DNA of 64,000 bases from Harmonia axyridis (Eukaryota; Arthropoda; Insecta; Coleoptera; Coccinellidae), in NCBI RefSeq assembly GCF_914767665.1, contig NC_059503.1, positions 39,866,001 through 39,930,000 on the forward strand. Reading direction: 5' to 3'. This document shows positions 10,577 through 21,510 of the stretch, piece after piece. Made by a program: the position numbers and the translations under genes. The first letter of the stretch is position 1. Each line of letters opens with the position of its first letter. Under the pieces are notes generated by a model. The model saw nothing but the letters and a program-made list of their open reading frames with translations. It was not told where the DNA came from and did no database searches.

Positions 10577-12999
10577 GTAGGCACCGCTTATTCAATCGAC
10601 TATTAAAAAAGTAGTTTCGAGGAATATAAAGAAAACGTGTCAGAAAATGACTAAATATTGATAATAAATCAGAATAATGACAAGATGAGTCATAGTCAGT
10701 GTTGTTAAAAAATAAAGGTACTTTCTGAGACTGAATTTCTTTGACTTTCATGAAGATATATATCTATTTTCGCAAATTTCCGGGAAGAAAAAAATCAATA
10801 AATCTTAACAGAATGTATAATGTGTTTTTAATAAACTTCAAAAATTATTAAACTCTTAATTTGGAATCTAAGAAAAAAGACGTGTTCGGCATTTTTGTAG
10901 TATCGCATCAATATTTTAGTTGTAATTTAATATCAATTCAATACTTCAAATAGAGTAAACTGAAGAGTTTATTGTTTACACAATAAAATTTTTCATCAAA
11001 TAATTGGTTCATATTAGGTACAATAATTTCACATCATAGACAAGACAGTATAGTCAGACCATAATTCTTAAAACTTCTAAGATCAAATTATAATCAGTTC
11101 AAATATTTATTTATGCCAATGAAATACAAAGAATAAACTGCCATTATAGTCGTAAAATGTAAAATATATGAAATATACACCATTCAATTGGAATTGAGCT
11201 ACCTATGATATTCTCAGTGATTAGTTATAAATGGAAACGGTGATCCATAAATATTATTTCATCCAATAGATCCTATTATTATGAGTTTTCGATAGAATAT
11301 TTTATCGACAACAACTAAAAACATACTAAATAATATAAATGAATTCGAAATCTCTGAAAGAGACAATCTCATCTAACTAGTAACCAAAAACAGGAAATTG
11401 TCCATTACCTGAAAACATGTCGAATTAACGAAGGACATTTAGTCGAGTTCTAGAAGTGACGACATAAAAAAATACGTCTGAGATCCCATGAAAGGTCAAA
11501 ATCGAACGTCAATAATAAATGGATTTTTTCATACCTTGAAAAGTTGTAATTATCAAAAAAAAAAATAATTTCAAGTTTATGTGCCGGTTTTTTGATGAAG
11601 TTGAAAAAATTGTATGAACCATTGATTGTTTCGTTTCAACAAACAATAAAATGGAACTGAATGATTGTTCTTACATTTTTTCTACTAATTATAAATTTTT
11701 CGATATTATGTCTCTGCTTGGAGCATAGGAATACACAAGTAGGTTTTTCTATTTTAGCATAACAACAGTGCAGGATCGAAGGCAGGCTAATTTTTATCGG
11801 TTATTAGCGTTACCAATCGATAATAATAGGTATAGAAGGCCAGCCCTGATTTGATACTAAAATGAAAAAACCTATGTACTTGCCAACCCCTCTACTCAAA
11901 GAAAGTAAGCTTCTCCAGAAAGAGTTGGATATTGGAATTACCATATTTCTGTGATCCCTCAAGCCGCTTCTTTAGATACCGGAGCCGGAAAAATTGATTC
12001 CCCTTTAGATTGAAAAGAGATATTGCCTCAGAGTAATAAACATAGATAGAGGGAGCATATGTCATTTTCAGTAAGCAAATTTTGTCCCTAATTGAACTAT
12101 CAAATTTGGTATGAAATTGCGGAAATGGAAACATATCAGTGAAACGATATTTCACTCAATTCGCGAGTTTCTCCACAAATAACGCACTTCTTATATCCCA
12201 TAGTGATTCAACGTTCCATATTAACTCAAAATATATTGAAATAAATACCCAAATATATCAGAAATTCAGAAAACAAACTTCAAGAGCGCCGAACGACGTG
12301 AAACAGCCATTGACACTAGGAGAGCAAAAGTTGCCAAAGGATTTTAGCAGGTAGATATAGAAAATATGAAATATTCTGCTTATTATAAATTCGACAATTA
12401 GGAAAAATATCGGGTTCCAAATATTCAAATTGACATCGGGAATCACTTAAATAAATACATTTCATTCAATATAATATACATTCATAATGATATAGTAAAA
12501 TTGTGGATTTGAAAATATATCACAATCCACCAACGTAATCTTACCATGTTGGGGACATGTAAACATTGTATACTCCCTCTATCTAGGTTTATTAGATACT
12601 CTATGGAAATTGCTGAAATAATACCGAGAATAATACTGCATAAATTTTTCCCTGCCAAATCGTGGTACTTATTGTTTCAGAGTAATAAATTTTGAAAATT
12701 TTTATTCTGATTTCAAAATGGATGATCCCGTGTTAGTATCCCTCCGCTAGATATGCATAGAAGAATTATAAAATATTTATTTTATATGTTTTCTTCACTT
12801 GCCGAGATATATTACGTTGAAAGAGGAAATAATAAACAAAAATGTAGAAAATCATTGGTTTTTCAATATGCAATAATAAATAGTAGGAAACCATTATATG
12901 AAAATTCGCAATGTTTTTGAGTTCTAGTCTCCGAAAAGAGCACTATGTCATTTCGCCACGATGAAGGTAATTTTAAAATTTTTATTTCAAACAATGAGG
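10577..12999. other. Intergenic, nothing identified
   Basis: No supported gene. A minus-strand open stretch at 11892-12155 (87 codons, GTG start directly after an in-frame stop) has no recognisable motif. Segments such as ATCGGTTATTAGCG / CGATAATAATAGG near 11795-11830 form short imperfect inverted repeats. Confidence 0.35.
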
Positions 13000-14820
13000 T
13001 TCGCTGACTAATAATGAGAGAAAATAACAAAAATTTAATAGAAAAGGCCAACAATAAATCAAAAGCCATGTGGAATATAATTAAAAACAAGAAAAAAGAA
13101 AATTCATCTAAACACAGTATATTAACAGCAAATGACCTAAACAAGTTTTTTTCAGAGATTGGAAAGAACACCGCAAAACAACTAAAGAACACAGGTAAAT
13201 TATATAAAGACTACTTGAAGAAGGTAAAAGTAGACACTTCCAAAAGTTGCTATCTTTTTGATTGTACCGAGGAGGAGGTGGGAAGATTATTTTCAAAGAT
13301 CAAAAATAAAAACACAATGGACAAATACTTTCTGTCAATGAATGATCTCAAACTATTCAGTAATGAACTGGTAAAGCCTATCAGCATTTTTATAAACAAA
13401 TGTTTCAATAGTGGTTATTTTCCGGATGAGCTCAAGTTTTCCAGGGTAGTTCCAGTATACAAGAGAAAAGGAGATATAAATGAATGTAACAACTATAGAC
13501 CTATATCAATACTCCCAAATATGTCGAAAATTTTTGAACTAGCAATCAAAAATAGAATGGTCAATTTTTTAGAGAAATACTCCCTACTGCACATTGGACA
13601 ACATGGTTATAGAAAGCAAAGAAGCACAATAACAGCTCTAATAGAAATTATACAAAATATCACGGAAGCTCTTGATAATGGAGAAATCATGAAAATGCTA
13701 AGTTTCGATCTTAGTAAAGCCTTTGATTCAGTGTCCCATGAAATTTTATTGGATAAGTTAAACTTCTATGGTTTCAGAGATGTGGTAAATGATCTTCTAA
13801 GGTCATATTTGACAAACAGAAAACAACATGTAGCATTTGGGTCGTTTTCATCCAGTGAAACAAATGTTGAACTTGGAGTACCACAAGGATCGATATTGGG
13901 ACCAATTCTATTTTTAATCTATGTGAATGATTTAAATGTTCCTGATTGTGTGAATACTTGCCTTTACTGTGATGACACATCAGTATTGATAAAAAGTAGA
14001 AACATCAAAGATATGCGAAACAAGGAGAACAATACCAAAGAATATATTGAGAAATGGTTTACCACAAATCGACTTAAATTAAATGCGGATAAGACAGAAG
14101 AAATAAGTTTTCATTATAATGCCGAAGTTAAGTATATAAAATTTTTGGGAATAAATCTTCATAGCAACCTATCCTGGACAACACATGTAGATGAGATATG
14201 CAAGAAAATCTCAAAATCAATATATCTTATTAGAAGGATGAAGCAAATAGCTACGCACCAAACAGCTAAGACTGCATATTATGCTTGTGTACACAGTCAT
14301 CTCACATATGGAATTCTTCTGTGGGGTCAGTCATCAAGAGAAGTCTTCAAACAACAAAAGAAGGCTATAAGAGCATTGAAGGGACTGGGTAGAAGAGAGA
14401 GCTGCAGAAATTCATTCAGAGAAGAAAAAATACTTACGGTAACTTCAATATTTATCAAGGAATGTTTGAAGTATATACACCAACACAAGAAGTCGATGAA
14501 TTTAAATCAGGATCAGCATGAGCATGATACAAGAAGAAAACATCAGTTGATAACACCATTACATCGCTTAGCCCGGACACAACAATTTTTTGACTACTGG
14601 GGGGTGAAATTCTACAATTCCCTCCCATCAAGAATGAAAACCCTGCCAATGAATGAATTTGATCGAACCATCAAAGAGTTTTTAATTAACGGTTCTTTTT
14701 ATAGCATAGAAGAATATTTAAGTTCCAGTATGTTATAATATGAATAATTTGACATAACATGTATATTTTGATGTTGAATAAACTTTACTATTACTATTAC
14801 TACTATTACTATTACTATAA
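13000..14820 (+). mobile_element. 5'-truncated non-LTR retrotransposon (Jockey/CR1 group)
   Basis: The unit is the reverse-transcriptase half of a LINE ORF2, a short 3' UTR with AATAAA at 14777, and a terminal ACTATT/ACT microsatellite (14785-14818) typical of LINE tails. ORF1 and the endonuclease domain are missing, as expected for 5' truncation during target-primed reverse transcription. The exact 5' junction and target duplication are not resolved. Confidence 0.8.
13014..14738 (+). CDS. LINE ORF2 fragment: reverse transcriptase
   Basis: An open frame of 574 codons encodes the reverse transcriptase and C-terminal part of a LINE polyprotein. Visible in order are a helical N-terminal region, the RT1-2 block around VVPVYKRKGD...NNYRPISILP (about residues 145-170), GQHGYRKQRST, the catalytic FDLSKAFDSVSHEILLDKL (about 225-245), GVPQGSILGPILFLIYVNDL (about 285-305), and the second catalytic box. 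That box reads YCDD where relatives usually have YADD or FADD. Downstream is the KYIKFLGINLH thumb region and a C-terminal domain ending near SRMKTLPMNEF. It lacks stops and frameshifts, so the copy is young, but it cannot be complete because the endonuclease is absent. The ATG at 13014 is simply the first one inside the truncated frame and is not a natural start. Confidence 0.85.
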   Translation: MRENNKNLIEKANNKSKAMWNIIKNKKKENSSKHSILTANDLNKFFSEIGKNTAKQLKNTGKLYKDYLKKVKVDTSKSCYLFDCTEEEVGRLFSKIKNKNTMDKYFLSMNDLKLFSNELVKPISIFINKCFNSGYFPDELKFSRVVPVYKRKGDINECNNYRPISILPNMSKIFELAIKNRMVNFLEKYSLLHIGQHGYRKQRSTITALIEIIQNITEALDNGEIMKMLSFDLSKAFDSVSHEILLDKLNFYGFRDVVNDLLRSYLTNRKQHVAFGSFSSSETNVELGVPQGSILGPILFLIYVNDLNVPDCVNTCLYCDDTSVLIKSRNIKDMRNKENNTKEYIEKWFTTNRLKLNADKTEEISFHYNAEVKYIKFLGINLHSNLSWTTHVDEICKKISKSIYLIRRMKQIATHQTAKTAYYACVHSHLTYGILLWGQSSREVFKQQKKAIRALKGLGRRESCRNSFREEKILTVTSIFIKECLKYIHQHKKSMNLNQDQHEHDTRRKHQLITPLHRLARTQQFFDYWGVKFYNSLPSRMKTLPMNEFDRTIKEFLINGSFYSIEEYLSSSML

Positions 14821-16234
14821 TGAAGAATCTGTGGTCCAATTCAATTGTGTTCGTTAGTCCGGTCGTAAACACGATACAAAAACAGCCTAGAAACGTGAAA
14901 TTTTCAGGGTAGGTTCGTATCGAATGACGTGGTTGAGAAGTTTAATTGGCAAAACCCAACTAGGAATGGCGTTAATATGGAAATTTGAAATTTTGTTCTC
15001 TTGATAATTTCAAAACTACTGATTCGGTCCAGATGAAATTGTAAATGTAAAATAACGATATGAAATATTGTTTAGAATTTCCTATTGATTGCATCAGTAT
15101 AACCAGAGAAAGTTCAAGAAAAATATCGGAAAAAACTCAATATTTCATGGCAACAGATCTGACCGAGTTGAAATTTTGGGTGTGCATATTTGAAATAACA
15201 ATTTTAAGGTTCATGCAAAATTACATGTAGATAGCAATAATAGCATCATTCGGGCCATAGAAAATTCTAGCAGAAGATAAAAAAATTCCTGAAATATTGC
15301 CTGTGAATCTTTAATGACAATTTCAAGATTGATACGAAATTTCATGTTGACCGAGTTAGAACCAGAGAAAATTCAGGGGTTATTTAAAAAAAAATGCCTA
15401 ATATTTTCGTAACAACAGATGGAACTGAGTTGTAAAATAATCACTTGAATATTCATGTCAAATTTTAGGAGGATCGTTTCATCAGAACTTTTCATCTACC
15501 TATACATAAAATAGTCTACAACAATGACATCATTGAAACCTAAATTTCGTTTAACCAATATATCACAATGAAAGAACGTTAATAAGCTCCTGACACTAAG
15601 TCATTACTTCTCTAGAATTATTTTTTTCTTATCGAATCTACTCGTAAACGGCCTATGGAATGAAACAAACATTCGAAATAAATGGGAAAGCAATCAAAAT
15701 TTATATTCATTTTGACATAACTCAGAGTTGTAAGCTCCTAATATCGGTATTTTATATTAGATATATTGAACATAAGTTCTAAAACAATGATGTGAATTAA
15801 TTTTATGCAATTTGAGGAATGAATCGGTATTTCTAAATTTTCTAATATATTCATCAATATAGCTTTCATGGAAAAAATTGAGTTGTTTTCCGATTGACAG
15901 CAAATATTGATTTTGCGCACACAGCAAAGTGATTATTCTCCTTGCGAACGAAACATTCGATATTTTTTGCCACCTTCCTTATTTCTGGAGGAGTAAGTAC
16001 TTCTAAGTCGCTATTACTGTTCATAATATAAATATGTTTATCCGATATTTTTCCATGGGCTTATACATTTCCACAGCAACCAACCATTCCAACAATTGCG
16101 ATTGCTATCAAATTTCGTTTTAATTTATAAGTACAGGATAAATAGGAAGATTGTGGGAATTGTAATAATTTGTGAATACAATATACTACATACATCATTA
16201 TGAACAAACGACGAAAAAATTATATGTCCAACTC
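14821..16234. other. Intergenic, nothing identified
   Basis: AT-rich DNA without coding signal. It contains several repeated phrases of the type AACAGATCTGACCGAGTTG / AACAGATGGAACTGAGTTG (15154-15175 and 15413-15435), hinting at an old dispersed repeat that I cannot delimit. Confidence 0.35.
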
Positions 16235-16317
16235 GGCAGCAAAGTAGATTGACTACCTTGTCTGAATTACTCGGCTATGAACTATCAGCCGCGGCAGTCA
16301 ATCTACTTTTTGCTGCC
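16235..16317. repeat. 20-bp imperfect hairpin
   Basis: GGCAGCAAAGTAGATTGACT at 16235-16254 is mirrored by AGTCAATCTACTTTTTGCTGCC ending at 16317 (one 2-nt bulge), with a loop of about 40 nt. It may be a short MITE or a structured fragment. Confidence 0.7.
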
Positions 16318-17432
16318 TAGTTAAACAAATAACTCTTTACTGATCTGATAACTTTTGGCACCAGAGAATATCTTCCAATTAACGGAATGATTTGTTGAGA
16401 AGGACAAATTTGGAGTTAGAGACAAGGAGGCACATTTTTTTAAGAAATTCAAATCAAATACATATACTCAATTCCATCCGAAATAGACAATTTTGAATAT
16501 TCTTAATTTGGCATCGATAAATACCTAATAATATATCAAAATGAAAATCGAACTCATCATTTTCCTGAAGAAAATTGAGAATTATTTCATTCATTAAAAA
16601 TATTTACTTCAAGGTGAGGAATATCCCTTGCATTATTGTATACCATTAAACGCAGAAATTTAATTTATTGTTATGATATTTTTCTCAAAGAAGGGTTTGT
16701 TCTTCGAAGTTTATGGATCGATTCTCCTTGTCAGAAACATCATTGAGATATAGCCACTAATTTTGGTTTGTAATTCCAATAACAAATATTTGGAACTATT
16801 CAAAGAAAATTTTCTTGTGATCACTCTTGAGATTTAAGGTTTTGAAATTCAAAATTCGAATAAAAAACCCATTTCAACAGAAATTGATTCTCTTTGAGCT
16901 TGAATTTTACTAAAGGAACAAAGAAGAAACTGATTTTCAAAGAGATCATTTTCCAAAGAAATGAGGTTAATGAATTTGAAAAAGACAATTGTACTAGGTA
17001 GGTGAATACAATGCGCTATCTTTTATTATGATTTTCAGTTGAGGTTTTTCAGTGACATAAAATAATACTACTCAAAACTAGTACTAGTACTAGTAGTAGT
17101 GGAATACGAAATTCCACGAATATTTATTTAGGTTTTTTTCCCTATCATTTAAGTTTATATTCCTCAACTGGTCTGAGCCCGCGACTTCATTCGCGAAAAG
17201 ACTATATTTAAAATAAACCTAATTTCAGAGGAACAAACCCTAAATGTAGATCCAAGCTGAGTTGAATCTCAAAGTCTCAACAAATGTATTCATTTGTTTC
17301 AGCCATTAGTGACAAGAGAAAAATATCTAACAAATTTTCTTTGTACAATTTCTTTTGTCATATCCTACAGTCATTGTTCAAGAATGCATTAAACTGTTTT
17401 TCTACTTTATTATCTGTAAAGATTTCCATTAC
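16318..17432. other. Non-coding; short ACTAGT palindrome
   Basis: No gene is supported. ACTAGTACTAGTACTAGTAG at 17080-17099 is a short self-complementary repeat. Confidence 0.35.
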
Positions 17433-17546
17433 CTTCTCGCAAAAGTCTCTCTTCCTTATCTCCGACACTATCCAAGGAAGCATAGATGAAGAAAACCTGC
17501 AGTCCATACCGGTAAACCCGAAATAAATTACCGGAATCAACTTCAT
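17433..17546 (-). CDS. Possible first coding exon of an unknown gene
   Basis: On the minus strand an ATG at 17546 opens 38 codons (MKLIPVIYFGFTGMDC... to ...RDFCEK), ending at a good donor, GAGAAG|GTAATGG. The frame runs open a further 24 codons beyond the donor. Upstream (17560-18170) is a stretch distinctly richer in G+C than its surroundings, as expected of a promoter. The start MKLIPVIYFGF is weakly hydrophobic. I see no homology, and no matching second exon can be identified downstream, so this is a candidate only. Confidence 0.25.
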
Positions 17547-17559
17547 CTTCGTAAGAAAC

Positions 17560-18170
17560 TGAAACGATTCACAAACACCAAAATCAATTCAAAACCTAAG
17601 CAACCATTCTTCTCTCATCGACCTCGAACACAAAAACCGCAAAAAAGAACGATAACGAAAAACAGACTGGGATCGAGCGCGCCTTGGAATCCGACGAACA
17701 ATTCTGTCGGTATCTTATGTTTAACTGTCAACGCGAATATTACCTACACGCGAACTTGATAATACATTCAAGAATTAATAGGATTCCGGTTTAGCAATTT
17801 TATTATCCTAGTCAACTCCGTTCAAACGCTCATATCGCTAATCATTATTTTCCAATACCGGTCCGACTCGTTTCACTAGCTTTCCTCTTCGGGAAATCCC
17901 GTCCCCTATGACTTTTTAAGGCGACGGGAAATGTGTAACTGACAAAGTTGGGGGCATCGAGCGTGCGCTCCGTCGAAATCGTGGAAAGCTCTTGGATTAT
18001 TGATTCAATTGGCTGGTTGATAACGTGGAAAGCCGTAAGCCTTTTCATTCACACGAATGAAATGTCCTATATCGATGACTATCTCAACATTGTGACCGTA
18101 TTCTAGGCCACAAGAGTTTCGTGCACTGCACGTGATATGAGCTTCGAAGTAATGAAACAGCACGAACTGA
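17560..18170. promoter_or_regulatory. GC-richer island, candidate promoter
   Basis: Over about 600 bp the composition shifts to many CG dinucleotides (GAGCGCGCC, CGACGG, GAGCGTGCGCTCCGTCG, ACGCGAA). Everything around it is AT-rich. No open frame or element terminus explains it. The best reading is a promoter with 5' UTR, possibly serving the minus-strand ORF at 17546; an inserted foreign fragment is the alternative. Confidence 0.3.
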
Positions 18171-18529
18171 ATGAAAAAAAATAAGAACAGATTTATGTGA
18201 AGTCAGGAACTTTTCAGCGGTCCTTCTTCAATGCGTCAATTGCGATACTACAAAATTGAACATAGGGTTGTATCTAAGGAAGCAATTGACTTTTTTTAAT
18301 TTTTGCATGTTATACAGGTTAATTTTTTTGCATTTCATGTCAATTATGAGGTATCTCAGTCCTGTTTATGTAAATAACTCAAATTTTTCGAACTTTGTCC
18401 AATTTCAAAAATTCATAAACAATAATGTTAGATGTGACAACTTTGAGTGATACCGCGTATTGAAGCTGATTTTATGTACTTCTTGAAAATATGAACAATG
18501 ATTTCAACCTCCTCAGTTCCCAAGTATCA
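18171..18529. other. Non-coding, nothing identified
   Basis: AT-rich. The 64-codon plus-strand frame at 18256-18450 has no support. Confidence 0.35.
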
Positions 18530-20230
18530 AATATGACAGTTGGAAATCACTGTGGAAAATGACGACAGCACTAACTGGAAGAAAATCAAAAGCGAATTGT
18601 TACCAGCACTGAAGAAGGAAAATCAAGTAGCTATCACAGATGAAGAAAATGCAAAAATGTTTGTAGAATCTCTGGAACATCAATTCAAGCCTCGATTCAA
18701 GCCGAATCCAAAAATCAACGACGACCAATTCAACCAATCAGTCGAAATACACGGAATACGGAAATATAACAGACGAAGATCAGAATGAGATGGAAGAAGA
18801 TTCAACAGAAGTGACTAAAGAAGAAATTGAAGAAGTTATCAAAACATTTAAACATAGAAAAGCACCCGGAACAGACGGAATACTCAATCAAGCAATTAAA
18901 AACTTACCAGAAAAAGCTCGAGATGAAATCGTTGAAATAGCCAGATTCATACTACAAGCAGGATGTTATCCAAACAAATGGAAAACGGCGGATATAATAT
19001 TGATTTGAAAGAAATGAAAAGACAAAAAAGACCCAAAGAATTATAAACCCATAAGCCTATTATCGGCAGTTAGTAAAGTAAGGTAGAGAACAAATTAACC
19101 TCTACAGATACCGGTGCAATTTTCTTGGGTATAGAAATGCATTTAATAAAATGTGGCATCGCCGGGGTCTGAAATATAAAATGAAGTTGATGAAATTTCC
19201 AATCAAACTTACGAGATTGATACCATCGTACCTGGCAAAAAAAAAATTTAGGGTGAATATCGATAGTACCAGGTCAACGATCAGCGAAATCGGAGTTCCC
19301 CAAGGATCGGTGATAGGACCGCTCCTGTTCAACGTATACATGGCAGACATACCGAAAATGAATATATGCAACATAGCCCAGTTTGCAGATGACACTGCCA
19401 TATACTATCACAGGGAAACAATCACTAGGCAGTTACAGATAGACCTATATAAACTGATGGAATACTTCAAGAAATGGAGATTCAAAGTGAATACATCGAA
19501 AACAGTTGCAATCTACTTCGGAGGAACAACAGCAAAGAAAGAGAAAGCAGGAAACGTCAAAATAGAAAACCAGACTATAGAATGGAAAAAGGAAGCAAAA
19601 TATCTGGGATTGATACTGGATGAAAGAATGAATTTTAACATACAGATAGAAGAAAACAGAAAAAAAGGAAGGCAATTGCACGGGAGACTGTACCCGCTGC
19701 TCAACCCTAAAAGTGAACTCTCTTTAGAAAACAAGCTGAAGATAATAAAAAATAGTGATAATACCAAGCATTACGTATGCAGGAGTTATCTGGTAAAATA
19801 CGAAAGGCAATAATAAGCATCAGGTGCAAAGTACGCTAAATTAAGTAATCAGAACAGCGGTTGGCGCCCCATGGAATATAACTAACCAACAATTCAGAGA
19901 AGAACAGAAAATTGAAACTATTGAGGAAATAGTCAACAAACAAAGAAAGAAGACAATAGAAACGCTGAAAGAGCACGAGAATAAGGAATTAAGAAAGACA
20001 CTACAGATCAAAATAAGAATGACAGATAAGAGAATACCTCTTCAAAGAACTAAATATAAGAAAAAAGTGACATGAAGTATTGGGGAAAGTCTCCTGATCA
20101 GACAAATGTAGAAAATAGGAGAAATTAAGTTAGAGGCATAGGGAATGTAAGATCCGAACCTTAAACAAAAAGAAGATCTGAGATAAAAAAAATCCATGGC
20201 AAATTTGTAGGGCTTCCAATCCAAAGTTGA
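18530..20230 (+). mobile_element. Decayed Jockey-clade LINE with internal deletion
   Basis: Three broken frames carry ORF2 sequence in the right order. 18540-18788 and 18790-19080 hold the region before the polymerase and the first RT block (KHRKAPGTDGI, then NYKPISLLSAVSK). 19145-19813 holds AFNKMWHR, GVPQGSVIGPLLFNVYMADIP, FADDTAIYYHR and KYLGLILDERMNF. 19840-20070 holds the C-terminal TAVGAPWNITNQQF region. Between SAVSK (about 19078) and AFNKMW (about 19138) the palm segment is missing, so an internal deletion has occurred. At least two frameshifts and several stops make it inactive. Confidence 0.8.
19151..19813 (+). pseudogene. Jockey-type reverse transcriptase fragment
   Basis: This is the longest remaining open piece (220 codons) of the decayed LINE. 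It contains GVPQGSVIGPLLF (from about residue 49), the catalytic FADDTAIYY box (about residue 77), an FKVNTSKTVAIYF motif and the thumb motif KYLGLILDERMN. The first catalytic aspartate block was removed by the deletion just upstream, so the fragment is not a functional polymerase. Confidence 0.8.
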
Positions 20231-20914
20231 TGGGGATGAGGAGGTTAAATTCGAAATACAAAGTGATATATTTTTAACCTGAACACTTTAAATGACAAAT
20301 AATGAGTTTAGTCCTGGAATACTGAAATGATTAATATCTCTCTGACTCGAACTCGTTATGTTTCAATAACATCCCAAGTTTTAATAAATTCCACCGATAA
20401 GTTTGGTTCTGATGATGGTTTCATTATTTCCATGTTATGCAAACTCACCCTGTAGCTTTCTCAGGAAAGCCAGAAATTAATTTTTTGCAGTCAATCCGTA
20501 TTCACCTAGTTCGATTCCTCAAAGAAAAAATTGGAAGAATAATCAAGTGCCTAATCAAATTCCAAAATATTAATTTCACGGAATCTCCACGATTCCAACC
20601 ATGAAATTCAAAACCTTGATACTTAATATGCAGGCACTACCTCTATATGGTACTTAGTTATGTTATTTTTTTTTTTTTTTAATTTCAGATTTTAGGAATA
20701 ACAAGCACTGGTTAAGTCTATCAGTTATTTAATTTGACCTAATTCCCTTTTTGATATTTTAAAATATTTTTCAACGATTTAAGATATTCTGTGATAATTG
20801 AGTAATCATAAACGCTCGTTCTTCCAACAGATCGCTCTATATCATTTCGACACAAACCTGAAATTTTCGAATGGGAATGGTCTCAAACGAAAAGGTTCGA
20901 TGACACAAATTCAT
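20231..20914. other. Non-coding, nothing identified
   Basis: AT-rich with a T-run at 20667-20681. No element or gene is recognised. Confidence 0.35.
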
Positions 20915-21510
20915 GTAACATAATAACAGGTCATTTGAGAAATCCCCGGTCTACCATAGTAAAACACATTTTCTTGGCAAAATTCGATGTTATTATTCAA
21001 CATAGTTGCCTCCGAGGGCGATACAGCGATTATAGCGATCTTCCAACTTTTCGATACCATTTTTGTAGTACGATTTGTCTTTCGCTTCAACATAGGGCTC
21101 AGTTACGGCGATTACTTCTTCATTGGCGCTAAATTTCTCCACAGCGAGCATTCTTTTGAGGTCTGAGAACAGGAAAAAGTTGCTGGGGGCCAGATCTGGC
21201 GAATACGGTGGATGTAAAAGCAATTCGAAGCCCAATTCATGCAATTTTGCCATTGTTTTCATTGATTTGTGAAACGGTGCATTGTCCTGATGAAACAGCA
21301 CCTTTTTTTCATCAAATGAGGCGGTTAATTAACAATTTCATCCTTCAAACGGTATTATAATCGCTATTGATGGTCTGGACCTTTTGGAGGTAATCAATGA
21401 ATATTATACCTTGAATACTGATGCTATAACCATGCCAGCTGACTGTCTTGTTATTCCTATTATTAACAAGTTGTAGCTTTTGATCGATTGTTATCTCGCG
21501 CGGCAATTTA
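20915..21510 (-). pseudogene. mariner transposase remnant
   Basis: On the minus strand, broken frames carry the second half of a mariner transposase. They include QSAGMVIASVF followed, after a frameshift, by GIIFIDYLQKVQTIN (about 21380-21450), then LFHQDNAPFHKS with the second catalytic Asp, then LLLHPPYSPDLAPSNFFLF with the third Asp of the D,D34D triad (21180-21290). The C-terminus ends NYVE at 20993. The longest open part is 102 codons. A GACCGGGGATTTCTCAAATGACCTG stretch near 20925-20955 resembles the 3' end of mariner elements. The N-terminal half with its helix-turn-helix is missing. Confidence 0.8.

Noticed and set aside
11892..12155. Minus-strand 87-codon open stretch
   Set aside because: Starts with GTG immediately after a stop, with no splice partner and no recognisable motif.
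12863..13192. Minus-strand 109-codon ORF
   Set aside because: Antisense shadow of the LINE coding sequence and its flank.
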